NCBI GenBank assembly: GCA_043783155.1
Contig: JAYVZS010000132.1
Location: forward strand, 1 to 51,287
Source: JAPLDA01 sp043783155
GTDB taxonomy: Bacteria; Bacteroidota; Bacteroidia; AKYH767-A; 2013-40CM-41-45
Length of the DNA: 51,287 nucleotides
Direction of reading: 5' to 3'
Below, piece after piece: positions 1 to 9,096 of the stretch. Under the pieces are notes generated by a model, which had not been told where the DNA came from, searched no databases, and worked only from the letters and a program-made list of their open reading frames with translations. The first letter of the stretch is position 1; every line of letters starts with the position of its first letter. The position numbers and the translations under genes are program-made.

Positions 1-1
1 A

Positions 2-80
2 GATCCCGATACGCTTCGCTACCGGGATCAATTCGACTTAATCGTTTCAGTGCACCGCCTGCGGCGGTTTCTAAAACGAT
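2..80. repeat. REP-like nested hairpins
   Basis: Two adjacent palindromes are visible. GATCCCG (2-8) pairs with CGGGATC (23-29). ACCGCC (54-59) pairs with GGCGGT (63-68) around the triloop TGC, and this second hairpin is itself enclosed by ATCGTTT (41-47) and AAACGAT (74-80). No T-tract follows, so these do not look like terminators. Similar 6-bp-stem triloop hairpins occur near 18.4 kb. Confidence 0.5.
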
Positions 81-164
81 AGTCTCATTGATTTAAAAAT
101 ATTAATGAATTGCGAGGTTTCTTATCACTACGATTCAATTGAATGCCCGATTACCTGTACTGGA

Positions 165-281
165 TTATGAAGAATCGGTCACTTGTTTATCGGTAAATTC
201 TACTTGACTTTCTTTCACCCTGTAGGTTGTCTGCATTTTCGCGGTAAAGCCATAGCCATCCTCAATTGCTTCACTTTTAAT
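165..281 (-). pseudogene. Possible C-terminal gene remnant
   Basis: On the minus strand this stretch reads as 38 sense codons (beginning IKSEAIEDGYG and ending KQVTDSS) closed by TAA at 165-167, with a TAA immediately upstream at 282-284 and no start codon. Residue composition looks protein-like, but the stretch is short and I recognise no family. It may be the decayed tail of a lost gene or chance. The rest of the 300 bases before the first gene shows nothing I can identify. Confidence 0.2.
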
Positions 282-356
282 TTAGGATAGTGTATAATCT
301 CCGCTATTTATTTTTTACTTTTACTTCCCATTCCCGGGTCTTCTTATTACAACTGC

Positions 357-2297
357 ATGCAAGGAAAATTACTTCTGGTAAGTGTTCTTATTTTTTTGTT
401 TGTGTTGCTCATGAATTTTTTAATACCTCATGAGTACGAAGCAAAAGCATCTTTTCACACACCAAAAGAAATTGCCGCTTTTAAAAACCAGATCAATGTA
501 ATTGGTGCAGGTGAATATTTTTTACATTCATCTCACTGCCGGGGATGTCATGGATTCGATTCTGCCGGGGTTGCGAACATAGACGAGAATGGACATTCAG
601 TGAACCTGTTCGACCACTGGCAAAGCACCATGATGGCAAACAGTGCACGCGATCCTTTATGGCGGGCGAAAGTGAGTCATGAAATATTGATAGATCCTTC
701 TCATGCCACCACACTGCAGGACAATTGCACTTCATGCCATGCACCAATGGGAAAATACACTTCTTTATTTCACGGCACAGCGCATTACGGATTAACGGAT
801 CTCGCCATTGATTCCTTGGGGCAGGATGGAGTTGCCTGCGAAAGCTGTCATACAATCGGAACATCCGTCGGACATTCATTTTCAGGAATCATTCCGTATG
901 ACACATCCGGGAGTGTATACGGACCGTTTACAACTCCTGACGTTGGGCCCATGCAGTTATACGAAGGATATACTCCCGTTTACAGTAATCACATGAACCA
1001 GGCGCGTGTTTGTTCGTCCTGTCATACCCTTGTCACACAATCTGTGGATACGTTTGGTGCTTATACCGGGGGAATTTTTATAGAGCAGGCGACATATCAC
1101 GAGTACCTCAACTCGCGGTTCCCTGCCGACAGCATTACCTGTCAGACTTGCCACATGCCCCATCTCGATGATCCTATCGTAATAGCGAATGGGTTCTCGT
1201 CATTGCAGCCACGCTATCCGTTTAATCAACACGTTTTTGCCGGTGCAAATTCTTTTATGCTCACCATGATAAAAAACAACAAGACATCTCTCGGTGCTGA
1301 TGCTGAAGACTGGAAATTTGATTCCACCATTGCGGCTACGAATTCACTTTTAAGAAATAACTCCATTCATTTTAATTTGCAATTAGACAGTACTGCAAAT
1401 GACACGGCCTTCTTTCATGTCCGGATTGAAAATAAAGCGGGACATAAATTTCCTTCCGGCTATCCTTCCCGAAGAGCCGTTATTCAGTTCGTGTTAACCG
1501 ATGCTGCCGGAGACACCGTTTTTAAGTCGGGAACTTTTACGAATGATTATAGAGTAGTTGGAGAAAATCCTTCCTTTGAGTCGCATCACGACGTAATAAG
1601 TCAATCAGATATTCCCCAGATTTATGAACTTGTGATGGGAGATGTAAACAGTCATTTTACTTCCGTGCTTGAACGTGCTGCTGTTCTCCTCAAAGATAAC
1701 CGCATTCCGCCGGCAGGTTTTACAACAACATCTTCTGTATATGATACCGTAAAGATTTCTAATGATGCATTGTCGGATCCTGATTTTAATAAAGTAAATT
1801 TGGTGGAAGGATCCGGCGTTGACTATATACATTATCGTGTACCGCTGGCACAGGCTGTTGGAAGTGTACGTGTTCATGCAAATGTTTATTATCAATCGGT
1901 TCCTCCTAAGTGGGTGGATGAAATGTTTACCTTCAATAGTGCAGAGATTGATTCATTCCGAATCATGTTTCATAATGCAGATCAAACACCACTCCTCATT
2001 GCTTCCGACAGTATTGTAAATATAATACTGGCGACCGATCGGAATCAACTAATCCAAAATGCGATAGAAGTGTTTCCGACTGTGTCCACCGATGGAAAGG
2101 TATTCGTTAAATCCATGTCGGGGTACAGTATAAAACACATTGACCTCTATAACCCGGAAGGAAAAAAAATAAGTGAAATGAACTTTTCAGGGACGGTTAC
2201 TGCTACTTCGGTTTCGCTTCCACCCCGACAATCTGTGTACTTAATGAAGATTTTATATGGGGACAAAGTATATTGCGCCAAGGTTATAAGACAATAA
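357..2297 (+). CDS. Exported five-haem c-type cytochrome with T9SS sorting domain
   Basis: This is a secreted multihaem cytochrome, probably held at the cell surface and able to pass electrons. A hydrophobic segment at residues 5-22 acts as signal peptide or anchor. Five haem-binding CxxCH motifs follow at residues 61-65 (CRGCH), 124-128 (CTSCH), 161-165 (CESCH), 219-223 (CSSCH) and 262-266 (CQTCH), resembling the cytochrome c554 type. The middle third (about 300-560) has no haem motifs and looks beta-rich. The last 75 residues (from VFPTVSTDGKVFV) resemble a T9SS type A sorting domain. The next gene on the same strand is also T9SS cargo. The physiological electron partner is unknown, and c-type cytochromes routed through T9SS are uncommon. 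Confidence 0.8.
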   Translation: MQGKLLLVSVLIFLFVLLMNFLIPHEYEAKASFHTPKEIAAFKNQINVIGAGEYFLHSSHCRGCHGFDSAGVANIDENGHSVNLFDHWQSTMMANSARDPLWRAKVSHEILIDPSHATTLQDNCTSCHAPMGKYTSLFHGTAHYGLTDLAIDSLGQDGVACESCHTIGTSVGHSFSGIIPYDTSGSVYGPFTTPDVGPMQLYEGYTPVYSNHMNQARVCSSCHTLVTQSVDTFGAYTGGIFIEQATYHEYLNSRFPADSITCQTCHMPHLDDPIVIANGFSSLQPRYPFNQHVFAGANSFMLTMIKNNKTSLGADAEDWKFDSTIAATNSLLRNNSIHFNLQLDSTANDTAFFHVRIENKAGHKFPSGYPSRRAVIQFVLTDAAGDTVFKSGTFTNDYRVVGENPSFESHHDVISQSDIPQIYELVMGDVNSHFTSVLERAAVLLKDNRIPPAGFTTTSSVYDTVKISNDALSDPDFNKVNLVEGSGVDYIHYRVPLAQAVGSVRVHANVYYQSVPPKWVDEMFTFNSAEIDSFRIMFHNADQTPLLIASDSIVNIILATDRNQLIQNAIEVFPTVSTDGKVFVKSMSGYSIKHIDLYNPEGKKISEMNFSGTVTATSVSLPPRQSVYLMKILYGDKVYCAKVIRQ

Positions 2298-2370
2298 TAA
2301 TAAGAATACATTGTTTTGTTTTTCTAAATACAAAGTAATAACATTACGTCCTCATCTAATCCCGAAAAAC

Positions 2371-5298
2371 ATGAAAAAAACTACCCTCTATCGTTCATTA
2401 TTTTTTACTGTCGCATTCTGTGGCTTTGTCGCCTTTGAATCGAGTGCACAGATTAAATTTGCAAATTCCAATAGTCTAACTCCGACAGCAAGTCATAGCG
2501 GTTGTGCAGTCAGTGTAGTAGATGTCAACAATGATGGACTCGATGACATTGTTAAAATGGATCAATCCAATACACTCGTAGTCGAATTGCAAAATAAAAA
2601 CGGTTCGTTCACACATTATAATTTAGGGAATATTTCAGGCACTTCAAAAGTCTGGGGAATGGCATTGGCAGACGTTGATCACAATGGATGGAAAGATGTG
2701 GTAACCGGCACCGGTGGTTCAGGCGGATCAGTCTATCTTATTAAATTATCCTGGACAGGAACTACCATCGCTGCAGCGATATCAACCTTGCCTCGCAATT
2801 TTTTTGTTCAAAACATTACTTTCGGAGATTTTAATAACGATGGATGGGTTGATCTTTTCGTATGCGATGATATCAACTACGCAAAAATTTATGTGAACAA
2901 TGCCGGATCATTGGACTCGACCACAACATTAATCAATACAAATATTAATGCGGGCTTAACGGTAGGTGGCGATCCGTATGACTCAGGAAACTATGGAAGC
3001 GTTTGGACCGACTTCGATAACGACGGTGACCTGGATCTTTATATAGCGCACTGTCGTCAGAGCGCTACCAGTAATACTGATCAACGCAGAAGAGACCGGT
3101 TGTTTGTGAACAACGGCAGTAACATTTATTCCGAACAGGCACAGTCTTACGGAATTGAAGTCACCGATTTTAAACAAACGTGGACCACCAGTTTCGGAGA
3201 TATTGACAATGACGGAGACATGGACATCGTGATGACCAACCATGGTGAAAACGGACAGATATTACAGAATGACGGAACCGGTCACTTTACAGATATTACT
3301 GCCGGAAGCGGATTCACTACACCCGGAACTGATCCGATTGAATCTACCGTTGAGGATTTTGACAATGATGGATTCCTGGATATTTTAATTTCCGGTGGCG
3401 GGCCCGGTGATTCATATTTTCTTTATCATAATAACGGCAACAACACGTTCACATTAGTTCCTTCACCATTCCCCTCTACCACAAACGGAATGTTGTCATT
3501 TGCAACCGGTGATTTGAATCATGATGGTAAGACAGATGTTTTCGCTTCTTACGGAGGCGTTTATAACAATCCTTCCACCACTGCTGATGTACTTTATTTA
3601 AACACCACAAAAAACACAAACCACTTTATTACTTTTAATCTTACAGGAAAAGAAAGTAACATCGGTGCGATAGGAGCACGTGCGACGATTTATGGTCCAT
3701 GGGGAAAGCAAATTCGTGAAGTACGTGCAGGTGAATCCTATGGAACTTCTAATTCTATGCAATTGCGTTTTGGTTTGGGCCAGCATACAACTGTTGACTC
3801 TGCGCGCATTGACTGGCCGTCACATTTACAAACTCATTTTACCAATCTCGCAGCAGATCAGTTTGTAACGGTCATTGAAGACAGTTGTTTTATTACGGGT
3901 AATATCATTCCCGGCCCGTATATATTTTGCACCGGACAAAATTTAAACCTGACCACAGGAGCCGGTTTCTTAACTTATGCATGGTCAAATGGAGATTTTA
4001 CACAATCAACATTAATTACAACACCGGGCATGTATAACGTTGAAGTAACAAATATAAACGGATGTTCGAATATTTCTGCATCAGTAGATGTAAAGTTGAA
4101 TCCGGATGAAACTCCAATGGTGTCAGTTACAGGCGACCTTGTCTTTTGTAGTGGAGGATTAACGACTTTGCATTCTTCACCGGCGTCATCTTATTTGTGG
4201 TCTTCAGGACAAACCACTCAATCCATAAGTGTGAGCAATTCCGGTACTTATAAAGTAACTGTCCAGGGGCTCTGTGCCTCCTTTACATCCGATTCAATTT
4301 CCGTAAATGTACTTGCCGCTCCATTGTCGGTTGTGTCTGATGATTCGGCTCATGGTCCTATTGCAAGCATTACCCTTCATGCAACCGGAAATTCTATTTC
4401 ATGGTACGATCAACAAAATGGCGGAACATTGCTGGGCACCGGGGCTTCATTTACTACTCCTCCGATTTCCATCACCACTACTTATTGGGTTGAAAATTCT
4501 TCCAGCTATGGAGGATCAAACGATTTTACAGGACAACATTATCATTCGGGGACAAGCTTGTACAACAATGGCATTAACGGCGGACTTGATTTCAACGTTA
4601 TGGCCGCCTGTACCCTGACTTCTGTAAAAGTTTACACTGAATCTACCCATTATGGAACGCGTCAAATTCAACTTATGAATTCAGGCGGGACGGTGATTGA
4701 TTCTGTAAACGTAATTATCTCGGCTGATAGTACGATTGTCCCGTTAAACTTTCCACTGGCAGTGGGGAGCAATTATCGAATTACTACAAGTGACGCATTG
4801 GACAATGCAAACTTCGGAGTTGCTTCTCCTTTTTTACAGAGAAGCAGCAACGGGGTTAATTATCCGTATTCAGTAAACGGTAAAGTATCTATCACAAACG
4901 GATGGACAGGCAGTGCGACAAGTTCCTCAGCATATTATTATTTCTATGATTGGAACATCACAACATCACCAACCATTTGTGTTAGTTCGCGCATTCCTGT
5001 TCATGCTATTATTCTTTCATCTATCGGGATCAACACATTTACTGTCGATAATCATTTACATGTTTTTCCAAATCCTGCGAACGAGAATGTTACCGTTTCG
5101 TTTGATATGCCGGGAGCCGCTACTGCACGAGTGGAATTTACAGATGCCATTGGCCGCGTAGTTTATACACGGACAATGGAAAGTTCTGGCGGCAGTTTTA
5201 ACCAGGTTTTTAATGTCGGAAATTTTTCGAAAGGTATTTATACCATGCATGTTTCATCACAAGATAAAACCACATATCAGCAACTGGTAATCCAGTAA
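2371..5298 (+). CDS. T9SS-secreted VCBS/FG-GAP and ASPIC-UnbV repeat protein
   Basis: This is a large secreted surface protein. I start it at the ATG at 2371, 60 bases inside the longest frame, because a clean signal peptide (MKKTTLYRSLFF...ESSAQ) begins there; this gives 975 residues. At least seven calcium-loop repeats of the DxNxDGxxD type (for example DVNNDGLDD, DFNNDGWVD, DFDNDGDLD, DIDNDGDMD) build a VCBS/FG-GAP propeller in the first 400 residues. An ASPIC/UnbV domain follows (GAIGARATIYGPWGKQIREV...LRFGLG). Next come Ig-like segments of the CxGxxLxLxT type, a beta-rich domain, and a C-terminal T9SS type A sorting domain (VFPNPANENVTVSF). The ligand is unknown; adhesion or glycan binding is plausible. 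Confidence 0.85.
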   Translation: MKKTTLYRSLFFTVAFCGFVAFESSAQIKFANSNSLTPTASHSGCAVSVVDVNNDGLDDIVKMDQSNTLVVELQNKNGSFTHYNLGNISGTSKVWGMALADVDHNGWKDVVTGTGGSGGSVYLIKLSWTGTTIAAAISTLPRNFFVQNITFGDFNNDGWVDLFVCDDINYAKIYVNNAGSLDSTTTLINTNINAGLTVGGDPYDSGNYGSVWTDFDNDGDLDLYIAHCRQSATSNTDQRRRDRLFVNNGSNIYSEQAQSYGIEVTDFKQTWTTSFGDIDNDGDMDIVMTNHGENGQILQNDGTGHFTDITAGSGFTTPGTDPIESTVEDFDNDGFLDILISGGGPGDSYFLYHNNGNNTFTLVPSPFPSTTNGMLSFATGDLNHDGKTDVFASYGGVYNNPSTTADVLYLNTTKNTNHFITFNLTGKESNIGAIGARATIYGPWGKQIREVRAGESYGTSNSMQLRFGLGQHTTVDSARIDWPSHLQTHFTNLAADQFVTVIEDSCFITGNIIPGPYIFCTGQNLNLTTGAGFLTYAWSNGDFTQSTLITTPGMYNVEVTNINGCSNISASVDVKLNPDETPMVSVTGDLVFCSGGLTTLHSSPASSYLWSSGQTTQSISVSNSGTYKVTVQGLCASFTSDSISVNVLAAPLSVVSDDSAHGPIASITLHATGNSISWYDQQNGGTLLGTGASFTTPPISITTTYWVENSSSYGGSNDFTGQHYHSGTSLYNNGINGGLDFNVMAACTLTSVKVYTESTHYGTRQIQLMNSGGTVIDSVNVIISADSTIVPLNFPLAVGSNYRITTSDALDNANFGVASPFLQRSSNGVNYPYSVNGKVSITNGWTGSATSSSAYYYFYDWNITTSPTICVSSRIPVHAIILSSIGINTFTVDNHLHVFPNPANENVTVSFDMPGAATARVEFTDAIGRVVYTRTMESSGGSFNQVFNVGNFSKGIYTMHVSSQDKTTYQQLVIQ

Positions 5299-5313
5299 TG
5301 GATGTTTGGCCAT

Positions 5314-5348
5314 AAAAAGACACTTCAGAATTCTGAAGTGTCTTTTTT
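5314..5348. terminator. Bidirectional intrinsic terminator
   Basis: A perfect 12-bp palindromic stem (GACACTTCAGAA / TTCTGAAGTGTC) is flanked by A5 on the left and T6 on the right. It lies between two converging genes, so it can stop transcription from both sides. Confidence 0.9.
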
Positions 5349-5371
5349 GTTTCGTATAATTTTCAGAAAAA

Positions 5372-6418
5372 TTATTGTGCGTCTATTGATAACTCAAACG
5401 ACTCAGGAGAGTGATCAGAAGCAGAAAATTTTTGCCGAACATCCTCCAGCACAGCGTTGATTTCATCAAATGAAATGGAGGTAACTAATTTCATCCGGTA
5501 CTCTCTGAAATGATCGAACCCTTTGAAATAGTTTGAATAATGTTTTCGCATTTCGAAGATACCGAGTTTATCGCCTTTCCACTCAATTGATTTTTTTAAA
5601 TGCATGCGGCATGCTGCAATTCGTTCTTCAACAGTGGGAGTCGCTAATGTTTCTCCTGTTTGAATAAAATGTTTGATCTCGCGGAAGATCCACGGATAGC
5701 CAATGCTGGCTCTGCCGATCATCACACCGTCCACACCATATCGGTTTTTCATCTCGACAGCTTTCTCCGGAGAATCAACATCACCATTACCGAAAATCGG
5801 AATGTGAATGCGCGGATTATTTTTTACCGCCGCGATTAAACTCCAGTCGGCCGGGCCTTTGTACATCTGTTTGCGTGTTCGGCCATGAATGGAAAGCGCC
5901 TGGATGCCGATGTCCTGCAGGCGTTCCGCTACTTCTACAATGTTCAATGTATTTTCATCCCAGCCCAAACGTGTTTTCACAGTGACAGGAAGTTTTACCG
6001 CTTTCACGATCTCTTCCGTCATCTTCACCATCTTCGGAATATCCTGCAACAGTGCAGCACCCGCACCTTTGCAGGCCACCGCTTTTACCGGGCATCCGTA
6101 ATTGATATCAACGAGATCGGGGCGTGCTGCTTCCGCAATTAACGCTGCTTCGCGCATGTGATCAATATCGCCGCCGAAAAGCTGGATACCGATGGGTCGT
6201 TCATATTCAAAGATGTCAAGTTTATGAACGCTTTTCGCTGCATCACGGATTAATCCTTCGCTTGAAATAAATTCCGTGTACATCAGATCGGCTCCTCCTT
6301 GCTTGCAAACAAAACGAAACGGCGGATCACTCACGTCTTCCATCGGAGCGAGGAGGAGCGGGAAATCAGGGAGCGATATGTTTCCTATTTTTATCATTGG
6401 AGTAGTTGATTCGTTCAT
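5372..6418 (-). CDS. dusB: tRNA-dihydrouridine synthase B
   Basis: This FMN enzyme uses NADPH to reduce uridine to dihydrouridine in the D-loop of tRNA. The TIM-barrel hallmarks of the Dus/NifR3 family are present: LLAPMEDVSDPPFR near the N-terminus (FMN site), the catalytic-cysteine motif DINYGCPVKAV, KTRLGWD, the IHGRTR loop and the NGDVDSPEKA / GVMIGRASIGYPW phosphate-binding motifs. Length 348 is normal. An alternative ATG at 6397 (MIKIGNISLP) matches the conserved start of the family better, so the first seven residues may not be real. It converges on the preceding gene across a shared terminator. Confidence 0.95.
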   Translation of the reverse strand: MNESTTPMIKIGNISLPDFPLLLAPMEDVSDPPFRFVCKQGGADLMYTEFISSEGLIRDAAKSVHKLDIFEYERPIGIQLFGGDIDHMREAALIAEAARPDLVDINYGCPVKAVACKGAGAALLQDIPKMVKMTEEIVKAVKLPVTVKTRLGWDENTLNIVEVAERLQDIGIQALSIHGRTRKQMYKGPADWSLIAAVKNNPRIHIPIFGNGDVDSPEKAVEMKNRYGVDGVMIGRASIGYPWIFREIKHFIQTGETLATPTVEERIAACRMHLKKSIEWKGDKLGIFEMRKHYSNYFKGFDHFREYRMKLVTSISFDEINAVLEDVRQKFSASDHSPESFELSIDAQ

Positions 6419-6538
6419 TGGTTTATTAGTTGATTCGTCCGGAATCCCTGGCTATGACTCACATAGGGCACAAAAGAGCCAACAAACCAATGAACCACTA
6501 AACAAATATCTAAATTGCGGCCTCAAAGGTAAATCATT

Positions 6539-7477
6539 ATGCAACTCAAAGCAATCCTGGCCGGTAATACAGCGTATTCTAAATTATTAATGGCTGTTGG
6601 CGTCATTCTCATCAGCGCCGTTTTTTTTACGCTTCTCAGTGTGGTTGCCGCAAGTGGTATATATGGCGTCAGCATGATTAAGCTACAGACCATGTTTACT
6701 GATTTCTCGGATCCGAAAGCGATTCCGGTTTTGAAATTCATCCAGATTTTTTCTACGATCGGCACCTTTATTATTCCGGCTCTTGTGATTGCTTTTCTTT
6801 TTGACCGTGAACCAATGAATTATTTATCACTCAATAAAAAAACACCTCTCGTTTCCGCTTTCTTTGTGATCATCGCTTTAGTTGCTTCGTTACCACTTAT
6901 CAATTATCTCGGAGAATTGAATTCAAGGATGTCGCTACCGGCCTTTCTGTCGGAGGTTGAGAAGTGGATGAAAGAATCGGAAGACAAGGCAGCAGCGCTT
7001 ACAAAAGGATTTCTCGATATGCATTCGATATCGGATGTACTGTTCACTATTTTCATGATTGCTCTACTGCCAGCGATAGGGGAAGAGTTGCTGTTCAGAG
7101 GAGTCATACAACGGCTGTTAGGAGACTGGTCAAAAAATATTCACGTCGCTGTCTGGACGACAGCTGTTTTATTCAGCGCCATGCACATGCAGTTTTACGG
7201 ATTCATTCCTCGCATGATGTTGGGTGCCATGCTTGGTTACCTCCTGGTGTGGAGTGGTTCGCTTTGGCTGTCTATCATCGCTCACTTTGTAAACAATGCA
7301 TCGGCGGTTATTCTCACGTATCTTTTCAAGGAAGAAATAGTAGGCGTGGATCCGGATAAACTGGGAACGGAAGGACAAATGACTTTTGTGTTGTTCAGCA
7401 CGATTGCCACAGCCGGGTTGTTGCTGCTGGTATATAGGAACGAGAAGAAGAGGAAAGAAAAGTTTACATTGCAATAA
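6539..7477 (+). CDS. CPBP family intramembrane metalloprotease
   Basis: This is a multi-pass membrane protein of the CAAX protease/bacteriocin-processing (CPBP, Abi) family. The catalytic motifs are visible: EELLFRGVIQR (EExxxR, about residues 181-191), then the FSAMHMQFYGFIPRMMLG segment (histidine plus FxxxR-type) and HFVNNASAV (HxxxN). Several hydrophobic helices cover residues 15-35, 75-90, 100-120 and the C-terminal half. The glutamates and histidines are expected to bind the catalytic metal. Members process prenylated proteins or give peptide immunity; the substrate here is unknown. It is divergent from dusB with about 120 bases between. Confidence 0.85.
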   Translation: MQLKAILAGNTAYSKLLMAVGVILISAVFFTLLSVVAASGIYGVSMIKLQTMFTDFSDPKAIPVLKFIQIFSTIGTFIIPALVIAFLFDREPMNYLSLNKKTPLVSAFFVIIALVASLPLINYLGELNSRMSLPAFLSEVEKWMKESEDKAAALTKGFLDMHSISDVLFTIFMIALLPAIGEELLFRGVIQRLLGDWSKNIHVAVWTTAVLFSAMHMQFYGFIPRMMLGAMLGYLLVWSGSLWLSIIAHFVNNASAVILTYLFKEEIVGVDPDKLGTEGQMTFVLFSTIATAGLLLLVYRNEKKRKEKFTLQ

Positions 7478-7563
7478 TCAGCCGCGAGTGGGATCAGAAC
7501 TTACCGCTTTAATATACTGATTAAAAACTCAGATTCATCGTCAGGTCGTGCCACCGAAAGTTA

Positions 7564-8535
7564 CTAAAACAACTTTAATCCTGACGACAAAGTCTGAAAA
7601 TGAGGAAGATGCCGGGTATTATAGTCCTGCATTTTTTTCAGCAATTCAAATCTCGCGGTGATGGCGATAGGAGTGTTTTCATTTTTTAGAGGTACCGTAA
7701 AATGAAAGTTGTTTATTCTGTGATTCAGGTTGAAATGTTTTGTGCCTAAAACAGGCGCCGTGATGGAAGGGATAGCGATTCCTTTTCGCTTAACTTCCAG
7801 TTGACTTCCCTGCGCGATAAGAATATTCGACGACACGTTTATAGGAGAATTTAGGTACGTGAAAAATTTCTGTTGCCTGAGATTTTCTTCGAGAAATTTT
7901 TTAAGTTCAACATAAAAACGTTCGAACCAATGAACGATTGTTTTGCCCTGATTTTTTATTCCGAACCAGGTTTTTCTCATGGCTATAATTTCATTTACAA
8001 GATCGAACATGATCCCGTTTTTGATACCGAGAAACCCGAGGTCATACTGAATTGCCATGGCTTCGAGCAGAAGCGCACGCAACCTGATAACTCGGTAGCT
8101 CTTCTGAACTGTCATCGCGATGTACATTTTCAGCAGAAACTCAAAAGCAATTTGTTGTTTCAGGATTTTATCTTCTCCTGAATTCGCAGGCGACATGATG
8201 CGTAACTCTCTTCCATAAAGTAGTTCGTAATTATGAAAAAAAGTGTAGCGCTGCGCACTCACAAACAATGGTTCATTTGTTCCATACAATGAATGAGCAA
8301 ATAAGTATTTTTTTTTGGTTCTTAGCGTTCCCGGAAAATTCTGGAGACACGAAATTCCCGGGTCAAAAACAACCACCAGGTCAAGATCAGAAATCCCCGG
8401 TGAACTAACGCTGCCGACCTGATATACTGCAACCACTCCGCTCAAAATCTCAAGGCGATAGACCATGCTTTCAATCGCTTTCTGATATGTTGATGGGGCA
8501 ACATAATGGGGAATGTCAATAAAAAAATACTTCAT
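7564..8535 (-). CDS. Putative nucleotidyltransferase-fold protein
   Basis: The N-terminal part carries the polymerase-beta-like nucleotidyltransferase signature VGSVSSPGISDLDLVVVF (residues about 41-58): a GS turn followed by DxD for metal binding. The rest (100-323) is largely helical and basic and matches nothing I can name. The protein stands alone between the CPBP protease and the polysaccharide cluster, about 560 bases from its upstream neighbour. It may transfer a nucleotide to a small molecule, RNA or protein; the context suggests but does not prove a sugar-related role. Confidence 0.5.
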   Translation of the reverse strand: MKYFFIDIPHYVAPSTYQKAIESMVYRLEILSGVVAVYQVGSVSSPGISDLDLVVVFDPGISCLQNFPGTLRTKKKYLFAHSLYGTNEPLFVSAQRYTFFHNYELLYGRELRIMSPANSGEDKILKQQIAFEFLLKMYIAMTVQKSYRVIRLRALLLEAMAIQYDLGFLGIKNGIMFDLVNEIIAMRKTWFGIKNQGKTIVHWFERFYVELKKFLEENLRQQKFFTYLNSPINVSSNILIAQGSQLEVKRKGIAIPSITAPVLGTKHFNLNHRINNFHFTVPLKNENTPIAITARFELLKKMQDYNTRHLPHFQTLSSGLKLF

Positions 8536-8854
8536 TCTATTCTCTTCGATTCAACTGTTGAACATCCGGCGGCTCTGTAAAATTTCTGATGTTGTTTTTC
8601 TTCCAACCACTCGGTATGTCATATCATAAACAGGATGCAAGGTTAAAATAAAAATGACACGGCAAAACAATATTCATCTTTTTCAGTCTTTTTTCATATC
8701 GTGTCCAACTTTTGAAAGGCGCGTCGTTCGTGATGTTCGAGCTATAACTGCCATTTACAAGTCGTGATTTTTACTGCTGCTGAGTTTTTTCTTCTTGACT
8801 TTGTGATGAGTCTTCTTCGTGATTTATGTTAAAAATTTTAAACACAAAGGACTC

Positions 8855-9040
8855 AGAAACTGTTTGAAAATTTATTTCAAATACTGGCTATTGCGCATGC
8901 TTCAACTTCGCTTCACTCTTCGATTCGATTCAGTATGACCTTGCGCACGATGCCACCCGGAGCCAGAGCACATAGCAATGTGGAAGCCGATGAGTGCACT
9001 GGCTACACCATTTTCTCGCATAGAGGTTTAAACAGTTTCT
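8855..9040. repeat. MITE-like element, copy A
   Basis: The element begins with AGAAACTGTTTGAAA (8855-8869) and ends with TTTAAACAGTTTCT (9027-9040), an inverted terminal repeat. The interior holds a degenerate form of the CTTCGACTTCGCTCAG-type core seen in the other copies near 10.3, 18.3 and 41.7 kb. It has no coding capacity. The rest of the 560-base gap (8536-8854) shows only AT-rich sequence with no recognised feature. Confidence 0.7.
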
Positions 9041-9096
9041 GAAAGTTGAAACACAAGGTCGACAAAGAGGTTTCAAACTTAGACGACAGCGAAATT

